Shown here piece after piece: positions 54,711-64,000 of a stretch of DNA of 64,000 nucleotides; positions within the stretch are counted from its first letter, which is position 1, and each line of letters opens with the position of its first letter. The notes beneath the pieces are model-generated. The model worked only from the letters and a program-made list of their open reading frames with translations. It was not told the origin of the DNA and did not search any database. Origin of the DNA: Zygaena filipendulae (taxonomy: Eukaryota; Arthropoda; Insecta; Lepidoptera; Zygaenidae); NCBI GenBank assembly GCA_907165275.2, contig OU015664.1, positions 4,984,001-5,048,000 of the forward strand, in the 5' to 3' direction. Both the position numbers and the translations under genes were made by a program.

Positions 54711-55635
54711 GCTAGGTGACTAATTATTATAATATTACAAACATTCAAGTGGTTCCCTTCTTCCCAAGCGATTATGAAAATTGATATAGGTATTAGAAAG
54801 ATCCTTTACTATTATATAAAAAAGCGCGATTTCACGCCTTAACTATTACCTACTATATCATGGTATTTTGTAGGTATAGGTACAATATGTTGTCGGGGGT
54901 ACAAAAATACTTTACTAGAATATACTAGAATTCCCGAGAAAACTCTGAAATTAACGCGGGTGAAACTGTGGGAAACAGCTAGTTATTTAATAAATTCAAT
55001 TTTAAATTTTTTCACTGATGGCATCTACAGTAGGTACAGGATACTTTTTAATCTGGACGACCCCAATAAATCACTTAAAATGTAGTTCTTCTTAACACGT
55101 AGTAGCTGTAGGTAGATCCCTACGAAGTTTCAGAAAGTGTTGCACCTACCTAATTACCCTAATTATTTTAGGTACATATCTATATATAAATCTTGTTAAG
55201 TAGGTACCAAATCTAAAACATATTCTATCTAGGTATATGCCAAATTTCATCTAAATTAAATTTTTATTTTTTATTTAAGCGTAACTGAGTAACAAACATC
55301 CAAAATCATTCACAAAATTTTACAATTTTGTATTAGGTATGTAGTAGAGCAAAAGGATTGCAACGAACAGGTGTTACTGTTCAGTCAAATACTTAATCTA
55401 TACCTACTTTATTAAAAGCAGAGGTGTCATTACCTAGATAATGGTGCAGGCTGTGCGTTGCACACGGGCGCAGCGGCTCGCTCGCTACGGAGCCGCACTC
55501 GGAGCGCGCGTTGGCCGGCAGCAACACTTTCAATGACCACGTAAATAGAGCTCCGCTTTGCATACATTTTGCTTAGCATCTGCGTCTCTTTTTATATTTA
55601 CTTACTTGGGACGGGCGCTACATGTGCTAGAGACG

Positions 55636-56208
55636 CCACGGAATAAAAGAGTAGAATCCGCGATTCTAACATTTTTAACAAAAATTGAGAGGGGGCGATG
55701 AAAGAAGGGTAGGTATGTAACCAACCACAAAAGTTTTTAAAATTATTTTCTGTCTGTCTGTCTGTTAAAGACAATCTCCGAATCTACTGAACGGATTGCC
55801 ATGCCGATTTAACTGGTAGTTTAAGCTTAGCCTAGAGCAACATTTGAGCAAGCTTTGTTTTATTTAAATTGGATTTCGAAAAAAAAAAAAACGACATATA
55901 AAAACGCAAAGACAATATTAAGAGAATAGACGAACAATACAAACTTTACTATGCAATCAACAAAATCACGTCAACCAATTTTTGCGGGGGAAATGATCAA
56001 AATAAAAACTATCACATTGTTGCGACACAATCTAAATATACCAGTCACCACAAAGTACATTTCAAATAGCCAATCACATCGCTTTCCATCAAGTGCGGCG
56101 CTGTGTGGTTCAACGGAAAGCTTAGCGGCCGAGCGTATTGTCAATCTATTATCTTTCAAAATCTTCGTAAAAACGTTTCACGCGAGTGAAACCGCGGGGC
56201 ATAGCGTT
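55636..56208 (+). mobile_element. Helitron-like element carrying extra sequence
   Basis: The left part (GAATAAAAGAGTAGAATCCG, about 55636-55890) and the right end (AAAACGTTTCACGCGAGTGA to GGGGCATAGCGTTAG) match 51665-51955. About 280 bases in the middle (about 55895-56170) are absent from that copy. They may be an insertion or captured host DNA. Confidence 0.6.
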
Positions 56209-56356
56209 AGTTTTCAATAAGAACCGAATAGTCGAATAATACAAGGTGTCCAATGGTAAATTTCAATGTTTGAACATAGTTTCTGAACGCAACACGTGAG
56301 AAGGGCGGGAGGGGTGTTGTTGAAAGCGTCAGCGCTTTCGTATTTTTTAGTATGCC

Positions 56357-56590
56357 ATGGAACAGTGGAGTGGAGAGCACCGCACTTCTGCCGCTGTCTG
56401 AAGCACGCCGTCGATTTAATACTCGTTAAGGTATTCGTCGATTACGTGATGGACCATCGGTCAACCTCATTCAGTCATGGGTAGCAAAGTTCAGAGCTAC
56501 GAGATCAACATAAAATAGATCCAGATCTGGACCTATATACCAACAGTAGCTACGGACGAAAATGTTGATCGTGTTACGCACTTACGGTGC
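56357..56590 (+). pseudogene. decayed DUF4817-like HTH (transposase-associated) fragment
   Basis: The frames MEQWSGEHRTS, then after a broken stretch DGPSVNLIQSWVAKFRAT, then NVDRVTH follow the order of the helix-turn-helix domain that starts many insect transposon-derived DUF4817 proteins. Stops and a frame change lie between the pieces, so it is a relic. The match is from memory of the family pattern and is modest. Confidence 0.45.
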
Positions 56591-56928
56591 GTACAGACTA
56601 CATAACAAAACATGTTATATTTCCGGGATACCGGCACGCGGCGATGTGTTTGTAAAATGATTGAGCGGCGAGCGCCTTTATAGGTTCTTTCTTTTTGGAT
56701 ATTATAACACAGCGTCAATTGGTCTTAAACTAAACTATGGATACAACTTAATGGATATAAACAATTTAAAGAATTTTTCTAAATCAATCAATCAATCAGG
56801 AGCAGGCAAATACACGTATCTAGGTAATGTTTCATCACATTAATGTTTACCTTAAGCGAGGATCGAAACAAAATAACAGAAACAACAAATTATGTATAAA
56901 ATTTATAATATACCATTTAAATACTAAT

Positions 56929-59611
56929 TTACATGTCCCCTTCGTCGGAGTCCTCAATGTCTGCCAGCGCCTGTTTGGCCACGCTCTCGGCTTCCGACGC
57001 CACGTCGCGTGGCACCATCTCGTGGCGGCCGCGCGTATCTTTCGTCACCCACGAAAGCTCCAACTCGAACTGTTTATCTTTTAGTTCGTCGTGCACGAGG
57101 TAGATTCTGCAATTTATAATCAAAATTCCATCTATTATTACAATACTTTATTTAACACCAATGGATAGTAGAATAGTCTCACTAATATTATATACACAAA
57201 TATGAGCTTGATTGTTACGCTTTCACCTTACCTTCAATACTCAAACTATCAACATGAAGTTTGCATACAATGTTGTCAGGGGTACAGAAAAGGACATAGG
57301 GTACTTTTTATCCTAGAATATAATTCTTTTATCCCTATAATTCTTTATTATAATTCTTTGATCCCTACTAATATTATAACTGGCTGTCTGTGACTGATTA
57401 CCTTCTCTCTGTCTGTGACTCTTTCACACCTTTGCATGTCACCCAATGACAAGACATTAGGATAATATTACTTTTAAAATTTACCAATATTCTTTTATCA
57501 CTTCTTTATTAAAATTCTTTTGTCCCTACTAATATTATAACTGTCTGTGACGCTTTCACGCCTTTGCATGTCACCCAATGAGAAGACATTAGGACAATTT
57601 TACTTTTAAATTTTACCACCATAACGAACTAGATATGTTTTATGCAAATAAATCCTAATATTATAAATGTGAAAGTGTCAATGTATGGATGTTTGTTACT
57701 CAATCACGCAAAAACGGCTTTACGGATTTGGATGAAACGCACGCTGTCAGGGATACAGAGGACATAGGGTACTTTTATTCCGGAATTCCCGCGGGAACTC
57801 TGAAATTACCGCAGGTGAAACCGCGGGGCACAGCTAGTACACTAGAGATTGGCAGGGGTAGGTACATAAAAGGACATAGGGTACTTTGTATCCCAGAATT
57901 TCTGTGGGATCTCAGAAATTTCTGTGAAACCGCAGGGAACTAACAGCTAGTTACTTAAAATAAAGAAACTTACATTCGTGCAGCTTCTTTGATTAATTCT
58001 TTGACAGTCAAGTCAGCTAGTTTCAGTTTTTCAATTTCAGTCTTGGCTGCTTGTTTTGCCTTACCCACTGCACACCCAAAATACGACTAAAACATAAAGA
58101 TATAATAATTATTATTAAAAACCTGGCATATGTAGTTTTTTGCTGAAAATAAACATAGTATAATATTATATTATTTGGAATTAGTATGGCACAGTAGGTA
58201 TTACTGTAGTAATATGTTAGAAAGGTAGATTTTATTTATGGATATCACCCATTTTTAGTATTATTTATAATTTTGATTATATTTTGGTATTTGAAATGCC
58301 TTCACCTAGAGTTTGAATCATTAGTACTGCAACACCTTGGATTGAGATTACCCTCAAATAAGTCTTAAGAAAAGATTAAAGAGGTAGAGCACTGCTTTGA
58401 TGCCCCCATTGCATCATCTCTACTCTTCATTCCGTGAGTGATAAGTCTTAGAAACACAGGCAGTTGTGTGCAATAGCTGGATGGAAGAATTCTTATTCTC
58501 ATAGGAAATAAATAATGTGATTACTTACAAATGAGACTCCACTTGGATCCAGCATGTACATTTGTGGTCCATCATGCTCTGACCAAGATCCCATGACAAC
58601 GGAGCATCCATAAGGACGAACAGCACTGTACAATGTGTACGCATGCATGTACATAGATACACGTTCATTCAAATATTTTAAAGGCACTGGCACTCCATAT
58701 TGAGATCTGTAGTTAGAAGCCTCCGTTCGTGCAGTCTCAACAATTTGTCTTGCATCAGAAATGAGGCCCGAAACTGCCTGAAAAATTAAAAAAGTTCTAT
58801 TCAGCTGGTTTGAAGATAACTTTCTAAGACACTTTATATTATAAATTTGGGATATCATAAAAATATCTACATGTATGATTAAAAACTTATTGTTTCATTA
58901 GAAACAGACTGATTAAATTATATAACATGTAGATAACTTGACAGTATAATAAATAAGGCATTTTTTACATAAAATAATTCTTGCCGGTAACATGAAATCC
59001 ACTTTCAATTGAATTTGCAGGCAAAAGCAGATTAACGAGATTAAAAAAGTATTGATGCTGAAATGCAAAATCTAATTAGAGAAATGGCCTTTTTCTCCAG
59101 TAAACATTTAAATTATTCATTACTTACTTATTAAAGAATGCTAATTATGGTATAAGGTAATAATTAATAATTACTATGAAAAAAATAGATATTTCAACTC
59201 ACCATTCCAACATGTTCGTCAACTTGGAAGATTCTTTTATTCGCACCAGGTTCATAAAGTTTTGATGTTACCAATTTTTCTACTGCAAATACAACACCAT
59301 CTTTGCCTCTTAGGCCAATAACTGTTCCTGAGTTCTCTACAGCTTTCGCTGCATATTCTACTTGGAACACTCGGCCGTCAGGTGAAAATTGAGAGGCTGA
59401 GAGATCATACTGTAAATGAAAATAAGTATGATTTGGCAAAACTAATGAAAATCTTTTGTACGAAATAATACAGTCTTTATTATAATTACGAGTATATTTA
59501 AAGTGCAATAAAACACGGAGCGAAATAGAAAACCGCTTAGATCATTCTAACCTAACCTAAGGATAAAAATAGTGTTATTGAGGTACTTACACCAGTTCCA
59601 ATTGAACTCAT
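56929..59611 (-). CDS. PSMA3: proteasome subunit alpha type-3
   Basis: Five exons on the minus strand join to 255 codons plus stop: 59611-59591, 59409-59203, 58777-58529, 58086-57974, 57106-56929. The start ATG gives MSSIGTG, then [20 protein letters not shown], the proteasome alpha-type N-terminal signature that gates the core particle. The body follows the family closely: [72 protein letters not shown] and FELELSW. The C-tail is acidic (EDSDEGDM) as in other alpha-3 (alpha-7 in flies) subunits. The product is one of seven outer-ring subunits of the 20S proteasome; it has no catalytic threonine and acts in ATP-dependent protein turnover in nucleus and cytoplasm. All introns are GT-AG. The first exon has only seven codons. 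Length and order are complete. Confidence 0.97.
57653..57837 (+). mobile_element. Helitron-like non-autonomous element (about 185 bp)
   Basis: It starts TCCTAATATTATAAATGTGA and ends GCAGGTGAAACCGCGGGGCA CAGCTAG. A further partial copy follows to 57950. It lies in the last PSMA3 intron, antisense to the gene. Upstream (about 57290-57600) there are two direct copies of a TATAATTCTTT ... CCTTTGCATGTCACCCAATG unit. Confidence 0.72.
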
Positions 59612-60754
59612 GGTAAAATTGGATTAAAATATGAATACTGAGTATCTTTTTACAAAATAAAGTTGAATTTACGTTGTGGATAGTGCCAAAACAGACGTAG
59701 TTAATTTCTTTAGTTCAAAGGACGATGACAAGCAACTCCATGACAGGTACCACAGATTAATCACACCCACACTTAAAAGTTAGAAGTCATAAAACTCGTC
59801 AGTCAGCTGTCAGTCTGTCACTTAAGTTTTTTTTTTATTTTGATCACGCGCAGAATCTAGTTTTGTCGCACGCAATTGCTAAAAAAAAAAACATCACCAT
59901 CAAATAAATTCTTTTGCTTATTCTAAAGTAATTCGAAACGTTTTTTCATCTCCGAAAATAAATCTACCATAACACAAATCAATGTGACATGAAGATTTAG
60001 GATATAGTTGCGCCGTATAATAAGTTCCTTCTTTTTAACAGTCTCTAAAGCTTTGGCCACATCATCATGTACGATGTTGTAAGTATAGATTTCCGTGCGT
60101 AATTACGTGACTTTGAATTGTCAAAATGCAATTCGGTAGTACATAAAAAAACCAAAAAGTAACTGTACCGCTGACACGTTTTTAAGATGACTGAAACAAA
60201 ACAATAATGATATTCTAAGTAAATATTTCAAAGACAGTATGTAATCGCCTAGGCACAAAATTAATACCTGTAATCTTTGCACAAAAAAAACGGTACAAAA
60301 AAGTCATAAGTAATATCTTATCAGTCAAAGTTTGAGAAAATCTGCCTATCAGTATGACTTTTGAAAACGGGTTAAAATCAATTTTTTATATATTTGTCTT
60401 ACCCCGTCAAATATTGATGGGGAAAGACGGAAAGCTGTAATTAATCCGAAAATAAGTAAAATAGCCATATTAAGTTTCAATAGCACATTTAAGAATTAAA
60501 AATAATAAGTAGATATTCCAATAAAACCCTCGTACCTTAAAACGTAACATTAAAACGCTCATTTAATTTGCGCAAAGGGACAGCGCAGGTTTTTCGCATT
60601 TTTCACAATAACCTCTCATTCAAAGCGGCAAGTGCTGACTGAGGTGGGGTATGTAACAAAACAGAGATCTTACCAATTTTGCCAGCACTGCAAAAATAAT
60701 TCTATCTGTAATTATAGCCAACTTTTTGTGTTACCCCGTTTTTCATCTTGCCCC

Positions 60755-61035
60755 CACTCACCTTATCTAATAAATTATTTTCATCATTTTATCTTTATTT
60801 TTATTAAGCTAGCCGAAAGCCTACTCCCAACCTTCCACGAACCTCACAACTGGCGCTCAACGTTGGGGCCAGACTTATGTGACTCGTCGTGAGCAAAACA
60901 ACCCTAGTGGGCACACAAGTGGGCTTGGCAGTTTGCACCGTATTCGAACGGATCAGTACAGACAATATAATATTACTAATACAGTAATAATATTACTGTT
61001 TGTGTTATTGTCTTTTGGATTAAATCAGTACCTAC
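60755..61035 (-). repeat. composite repeat, degraded module R
   Basis: It retains GAGCAAAACAACCCTAGTGG GC, AAGTGGGCTTGGCAGTTTGC ACCG, CGGATCAGTACAGACAATA and the TTGTCTTTTGGATTAAATC segment. Confidence 0.55.
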
Positions 61036-61186
61036 CTATTTTGTAAAACCTAGCTAGATTGATTTATCTTCCCCGAAACCCCCATCGTTGGAGCCGTTTC
61101 CGAGATTCAGATTATATCTATATTATATATATATAAATATAGATATATACAAGAATATTCGTTTAAATAGTATAATCTATACTAAT

Positions 61187-61511
61187 ACTAATATTATAAA
61201 GAGCAAAAGTTTGTGGGTTTGTGAGTTTGTGACATTGTAGGGGGTAATCTATGGATCTACTGAACCAATTTTGAAAATTCTTTCACTTATGGGAAGCTAC
61301 AGTGATTCTGAGTTTCATAGGGTACTTTTTATTTCGGAATTCCCTCGGGAACTCCGCTTTTGCCGCGGGTGAAACCACGGTGGAACAACTATATCTAGAT
61401 CTACAGAACCGATTTTGAAAATTCTTTCACTTATAAAAAGCTCCAGTGATCTTGAGTGACATAGGGTACTTTTGTCCAGGAATTCCCGCGGAAACTCCGG
61501 TATTTTGCTAG
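61187..61511 (+). mobile_element. Helitron-like element with internal duplication, second copy
   Basis: It starts TCTATACTAATACTAATATT AT, and the internal TGGATCTACTGAACC / TAGATCTACAGAACCG blocks occur twice, as at 15788-16128. The 3' end is damaged (GGTATTTTGCTAGT), with the terminal hairpin missing. Confidence 0.65.
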
Positions 61512-62204
61512 TAGGTATATAATTATAGATATAGATACCATACGGTAGAGTTTTTTTTTTCATGCATTCTAATGGGCTCACACTGGAGGCATTTTTATGA
61601 TGCATGTATTGTATAAAATATACCTAATCTATTATCTACCTAATGCAGTTTTTTGTCTTTTCTGAAAACTAAGCTTTGACTTGAGCGAGACGATATCTAG
61701 TTCATGGGAAAAGGTTTTGTAAGGTACGTAGGTATATGTATGTATTATTTTACTCAGTTTCAATATTGTACTAAAAATGAGTATCCCAGATAATATTGCA
61801 ACGAATTTTCCAAATTTACGACAATTTTGCAGTGTTACGTAGGTTCGAGGCTTCATCGACGTCGTGCGGCTTCAACGGACGTTAAAGTGATTTTTCCGTA
61901 AGTTTTCGGCGGTTAGGAGGCACAAATGTGTAAACAGGGGTTAAGTCGTAAATTCTTTGACATGGTAATCTGCTCCTTGCTGCATGGATAAAATCTAAGG
62001 CTTTCTATAGTGTTTTATTACCATACCTTTACTATCACATTTTTTATGTCTGCTCTTTTACGTGCAATAAGCGCTTTGCCTACCAGAATACAGTTATGAT
62101 CTTTTTATTTTCATTTATACTTATAGTTACTGGCTGTTCCACGTAGGTATGCAAAAAAGATCAATTGAGCCTTTGAGACGTTAAAGCGTATAACAAGCAA
62201 ACAA

Positions 62205-62685
62205 ATAAACTCACATTCGGATCTACAAATAATAATACGAAGGAAAACTTATTCCCCGCGGTTTCATCCCCGGAAATTTCGGAGTTCCCGTGGGGATTCC
62301 GCGATAAAAGTAACAAACAAACATTTGTGCTTTCTGCAGTACTCCTGACAACGTCTATGAAAAATTTCATGATGATCGATTGAGTACCTAGTTAATCCGT
62401 GAAAGCATAACAAACTAAGTAACTCACCATCGCATTAAAGTAATATTAGTTAGAACGGCTGGTATTTAAGTAGGTACCTACCTATACTCTACGTAGAGTA
62501 GGCACATATCTAGTAGTAGCTTTCACGCGCGGTTTCACCCGCGATAATTTCAAAGGTTCCCGCGGAATTGTTCTATACAAACTTTGCAACCCCTTTTCAT
62601 CCCCTTAGATGTTTAATTTTCAAAAATCCTTTCTTATCGGATGCCGAAATTGCCGCGGGTGAAACCGCGGGAGACAGTTAGTCTA
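62205..62685. repeat. two Helitron-like fragments
   Basis: One is reversed (62250-62450: CCCCGCGGTTTCATCCCCGG to ATCGCATTAAAGTAATATTA). The next spans 62510-62685, opening with a reversed end (TTCACGCGCGGTTTCACCCG) and closing with a forward one (TTGCCGCGGGTGAAACCGCG GGAGACAGTTAG). A fragment with an end hairpin at both sides suggests two elements inserted head to head. Confidence 0.55.
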
Positions 62686-64000
62686 TTATAATTATTTATT
62701 AGAGCGTCGTTTGTTTATCTACACGTCGCAACCAATTTGTATACCTAAATAATCCGTAACTGTCGCTTTTATATGTCGAGGACGAAGGTCAAAGAAGTCA
62801 TATTATATTCTTACAATATTTTTTTCGAAACTCTTTGACTGGAGGTCATAAGCTGCGCTAATTTAACATGCAATTCATCTGGGTACAAAATTTTGTTTAA
62901 TTGGGTATAGTTTTGTTTCAGAAGAATTTTTATCTTACCTACTGTTGTCCTAAGTTTTATAGTTTTACACAACAAACCTGTTATAGTTGTTTGTATTCAG
63001 TTCATCCCACCTGTAATTGCCCACATTTTCACAACCACTATCTTAGTGGAAGTAAACAGAGAACCCTTGAAAGGGTTTGGGCGTTCCTTCGGAGTAGAGG
63101 TATAAAACGAAATGAGCTTTGTTATCGATCCAAGTGAAGTGTTCGGTTTATGTGCAGTCCTAAGTACAATGAAACTGTGAATGTAATGATGAAGATTAAA
63201 CTTTGTACCGTACCTTAACTCACCTTGTACATATGTATATAGCTATAGCGATGGACGGTTGGGTTTTTAATGTATTTATCCAAATAATATTAAGCTAGTT
63301 AGAAATCTAGAGGTTGTAGTCTGGGGTTGATAGAGAAAGGTACTATACTAACGCTAACTAAGGTACTATACGGTTGTAATCACTTTCCTTTTTTTCGGTG
63401 CAATAAGAGCTAAGACTTAAGAGTCACTCAGCAAGTGTGTTTGAAAATAATCTCTCCTAATTTTAAGTAACACGTCTCTTCCGTTATCGTATACATTGCG
63501 GACGGAACACCTCATTCCGTTGTCCAACTCGTATTATGTTAACGAATTAAAAAAAAAACGCTGTCTCACATGTTTTTCTAGCGGACAGTGGACGGACATT
63601 AAGTAAATATTCCTGTAATTGCGTTGTCTAAAATGCTAAAATAAATTTTTTAGTCCTGAACCGAGGCCCGCATACGAAATGAGTCGCGCCGGGATTATTA
63701 TTTGCGTAGCTGACATCCTAATTAACGTGAACTCTCCTTTTTTTTCTTTGTTCGCCCAACGTTATCATTATTCAGATACTGAATAAACTAGCCAGGGGTG
63801 CGTTAAATAATAAAAGTATAACCTACCTCTACGAACACTACAAATACCTACTGCTGGTACAGGTAAGGCGTAGGTAAGTAATTAAGTAATTATATGTATT
63901 TTGGTATATTACACTGAAAAAAAAAAAAATTACGTTACTGCTTATCAGTAGTTAATGGAAATTTACTGTCCTTACAATATAAAATAGTTGATCGTACTAT

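Larger units (their letters stand above)
50358..56928. other. intergenic region between OR-C and PSMA3
   Basis: No intact gene is seen. It holds a SINE (50600-50872), a reversed family T copy (50885-51160), Helitron-like elements, two composite repeats, hairpins and a decayed transposase-like frame. The OR-C promoter should lie just above 50358, but no motif stands out. Confidence 0.55.
59612..64000. other. region upstream of PSMA3, no gene supported
   Basis: The PSMA3 promoter should lie just above 59611. Beyond it are a partial module R (60755-61035), Helitron-like elements (61187-61511 and 62205-62685) and long AT-rich stretches. Two weak exon candidates are treated under findings (60042-60078 plus, 61636-61856 minus). 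From 62690 to 64000 I see nothing but an A13 tract near 63918 and ordinary AT-rich sequence. Confidence 0.5.

Noticed and set aside
56929..56935. PSMA3 as a retrocopy
   Set aside because: It has four GT-AG introns and complete exons, so it is the parental-type gene and not a processed copy.
59938..60105. minus-strand frame of about 55 codons with gene-like codon use, ending at a TAG near 59938
   Set aside because: There is no AG acceptor between the upstream in-frame stop and the open part, no ATG in a useful place, and no recognisable family. The same bases hold a better, though still weak, plus-strand exon candidate.
62901..63137. 78-codon plus-strand frame
   Set aside because: It is Cys/Tyr-rich without a recognisable pattern, has no splice partners and lies in AT-rich intergenic sequence.

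Overview
The window looks like a piece of a lepidopteran (moth or butterfly) nuclear genome. It is AT-rich, its genes are split by GT-AG introns, and it is full of short interspersed DNA of kinds familiar from Lepidoptera: Helitron-like fragments whose 3' end reads GCGGGTGAAACCGCGGGGCA-CAGCTAG, MITEs, tRNA-like SINEs and a decayed Tc1 transposon. Protein calls come from reading the translations; no database search was possible, and the species cannot be named.

Layout. (1) 756-14563, plus strand: the last eleven coding exons of an ASPP-family gene (p53-binding, PP1-regulating ankyrin/SH3 protein). Its 5' end lies outside the window. An inactivated Tc1 element sits in the intron between the first two of these exons. 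(2) 17995-50357, minus strand: three tandem, apparently intact insect odorant receptor genes, called here OR-A (415 codons, 17995-30849), OR-B (410, 34463-39091) and OR-C (410, 43113-50357). Each has nine coding exons with identical intron phases. OR-A and OR-B are close paralogues and OR-C is more distant. All nine exons of each could be joined in frame, including a short last exon of 60-63 nt. (3) 56929-59611, minus strand: a complete five-exon gene for proteasome subunit alpha type-3 (PSMA3, 255 aa). (4) 59612-64000: no gene I can support, only repeats and two weak exon candidates.

How the parts relate. ASPP and the OR array lie tail to tail. Sequence just downstream of the ASPP stop codon (about 14.77-16.88 kb) reappears as a shorter, less interrupted copy at 41.60-42.39 kb, just beyond the 3' end of OR-C. 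I read this as a scar of the segmental duplication that made the array. A repeat fragment shared by the last introns of OR-A and OR-B points to a later duplication of that pair. ASPP and PSMA3 are housekeeping or signalling genes that flank the chemosensory cluster and have no functional tie to it.

Mobile DNA. Besides the Tc1 element there are at least five TIR/MITE-like families (some with visible TA or TTA target duplications), a long composite repeat with about ten copies (termini CCGACTTCC), Helitron-like elements (one interrupted by a 724-bp TIR element, two with the same internal duplication), relics of a copia integrase and of a transposase-like HTH protein, several strong hairpins and assorted microsatellites.
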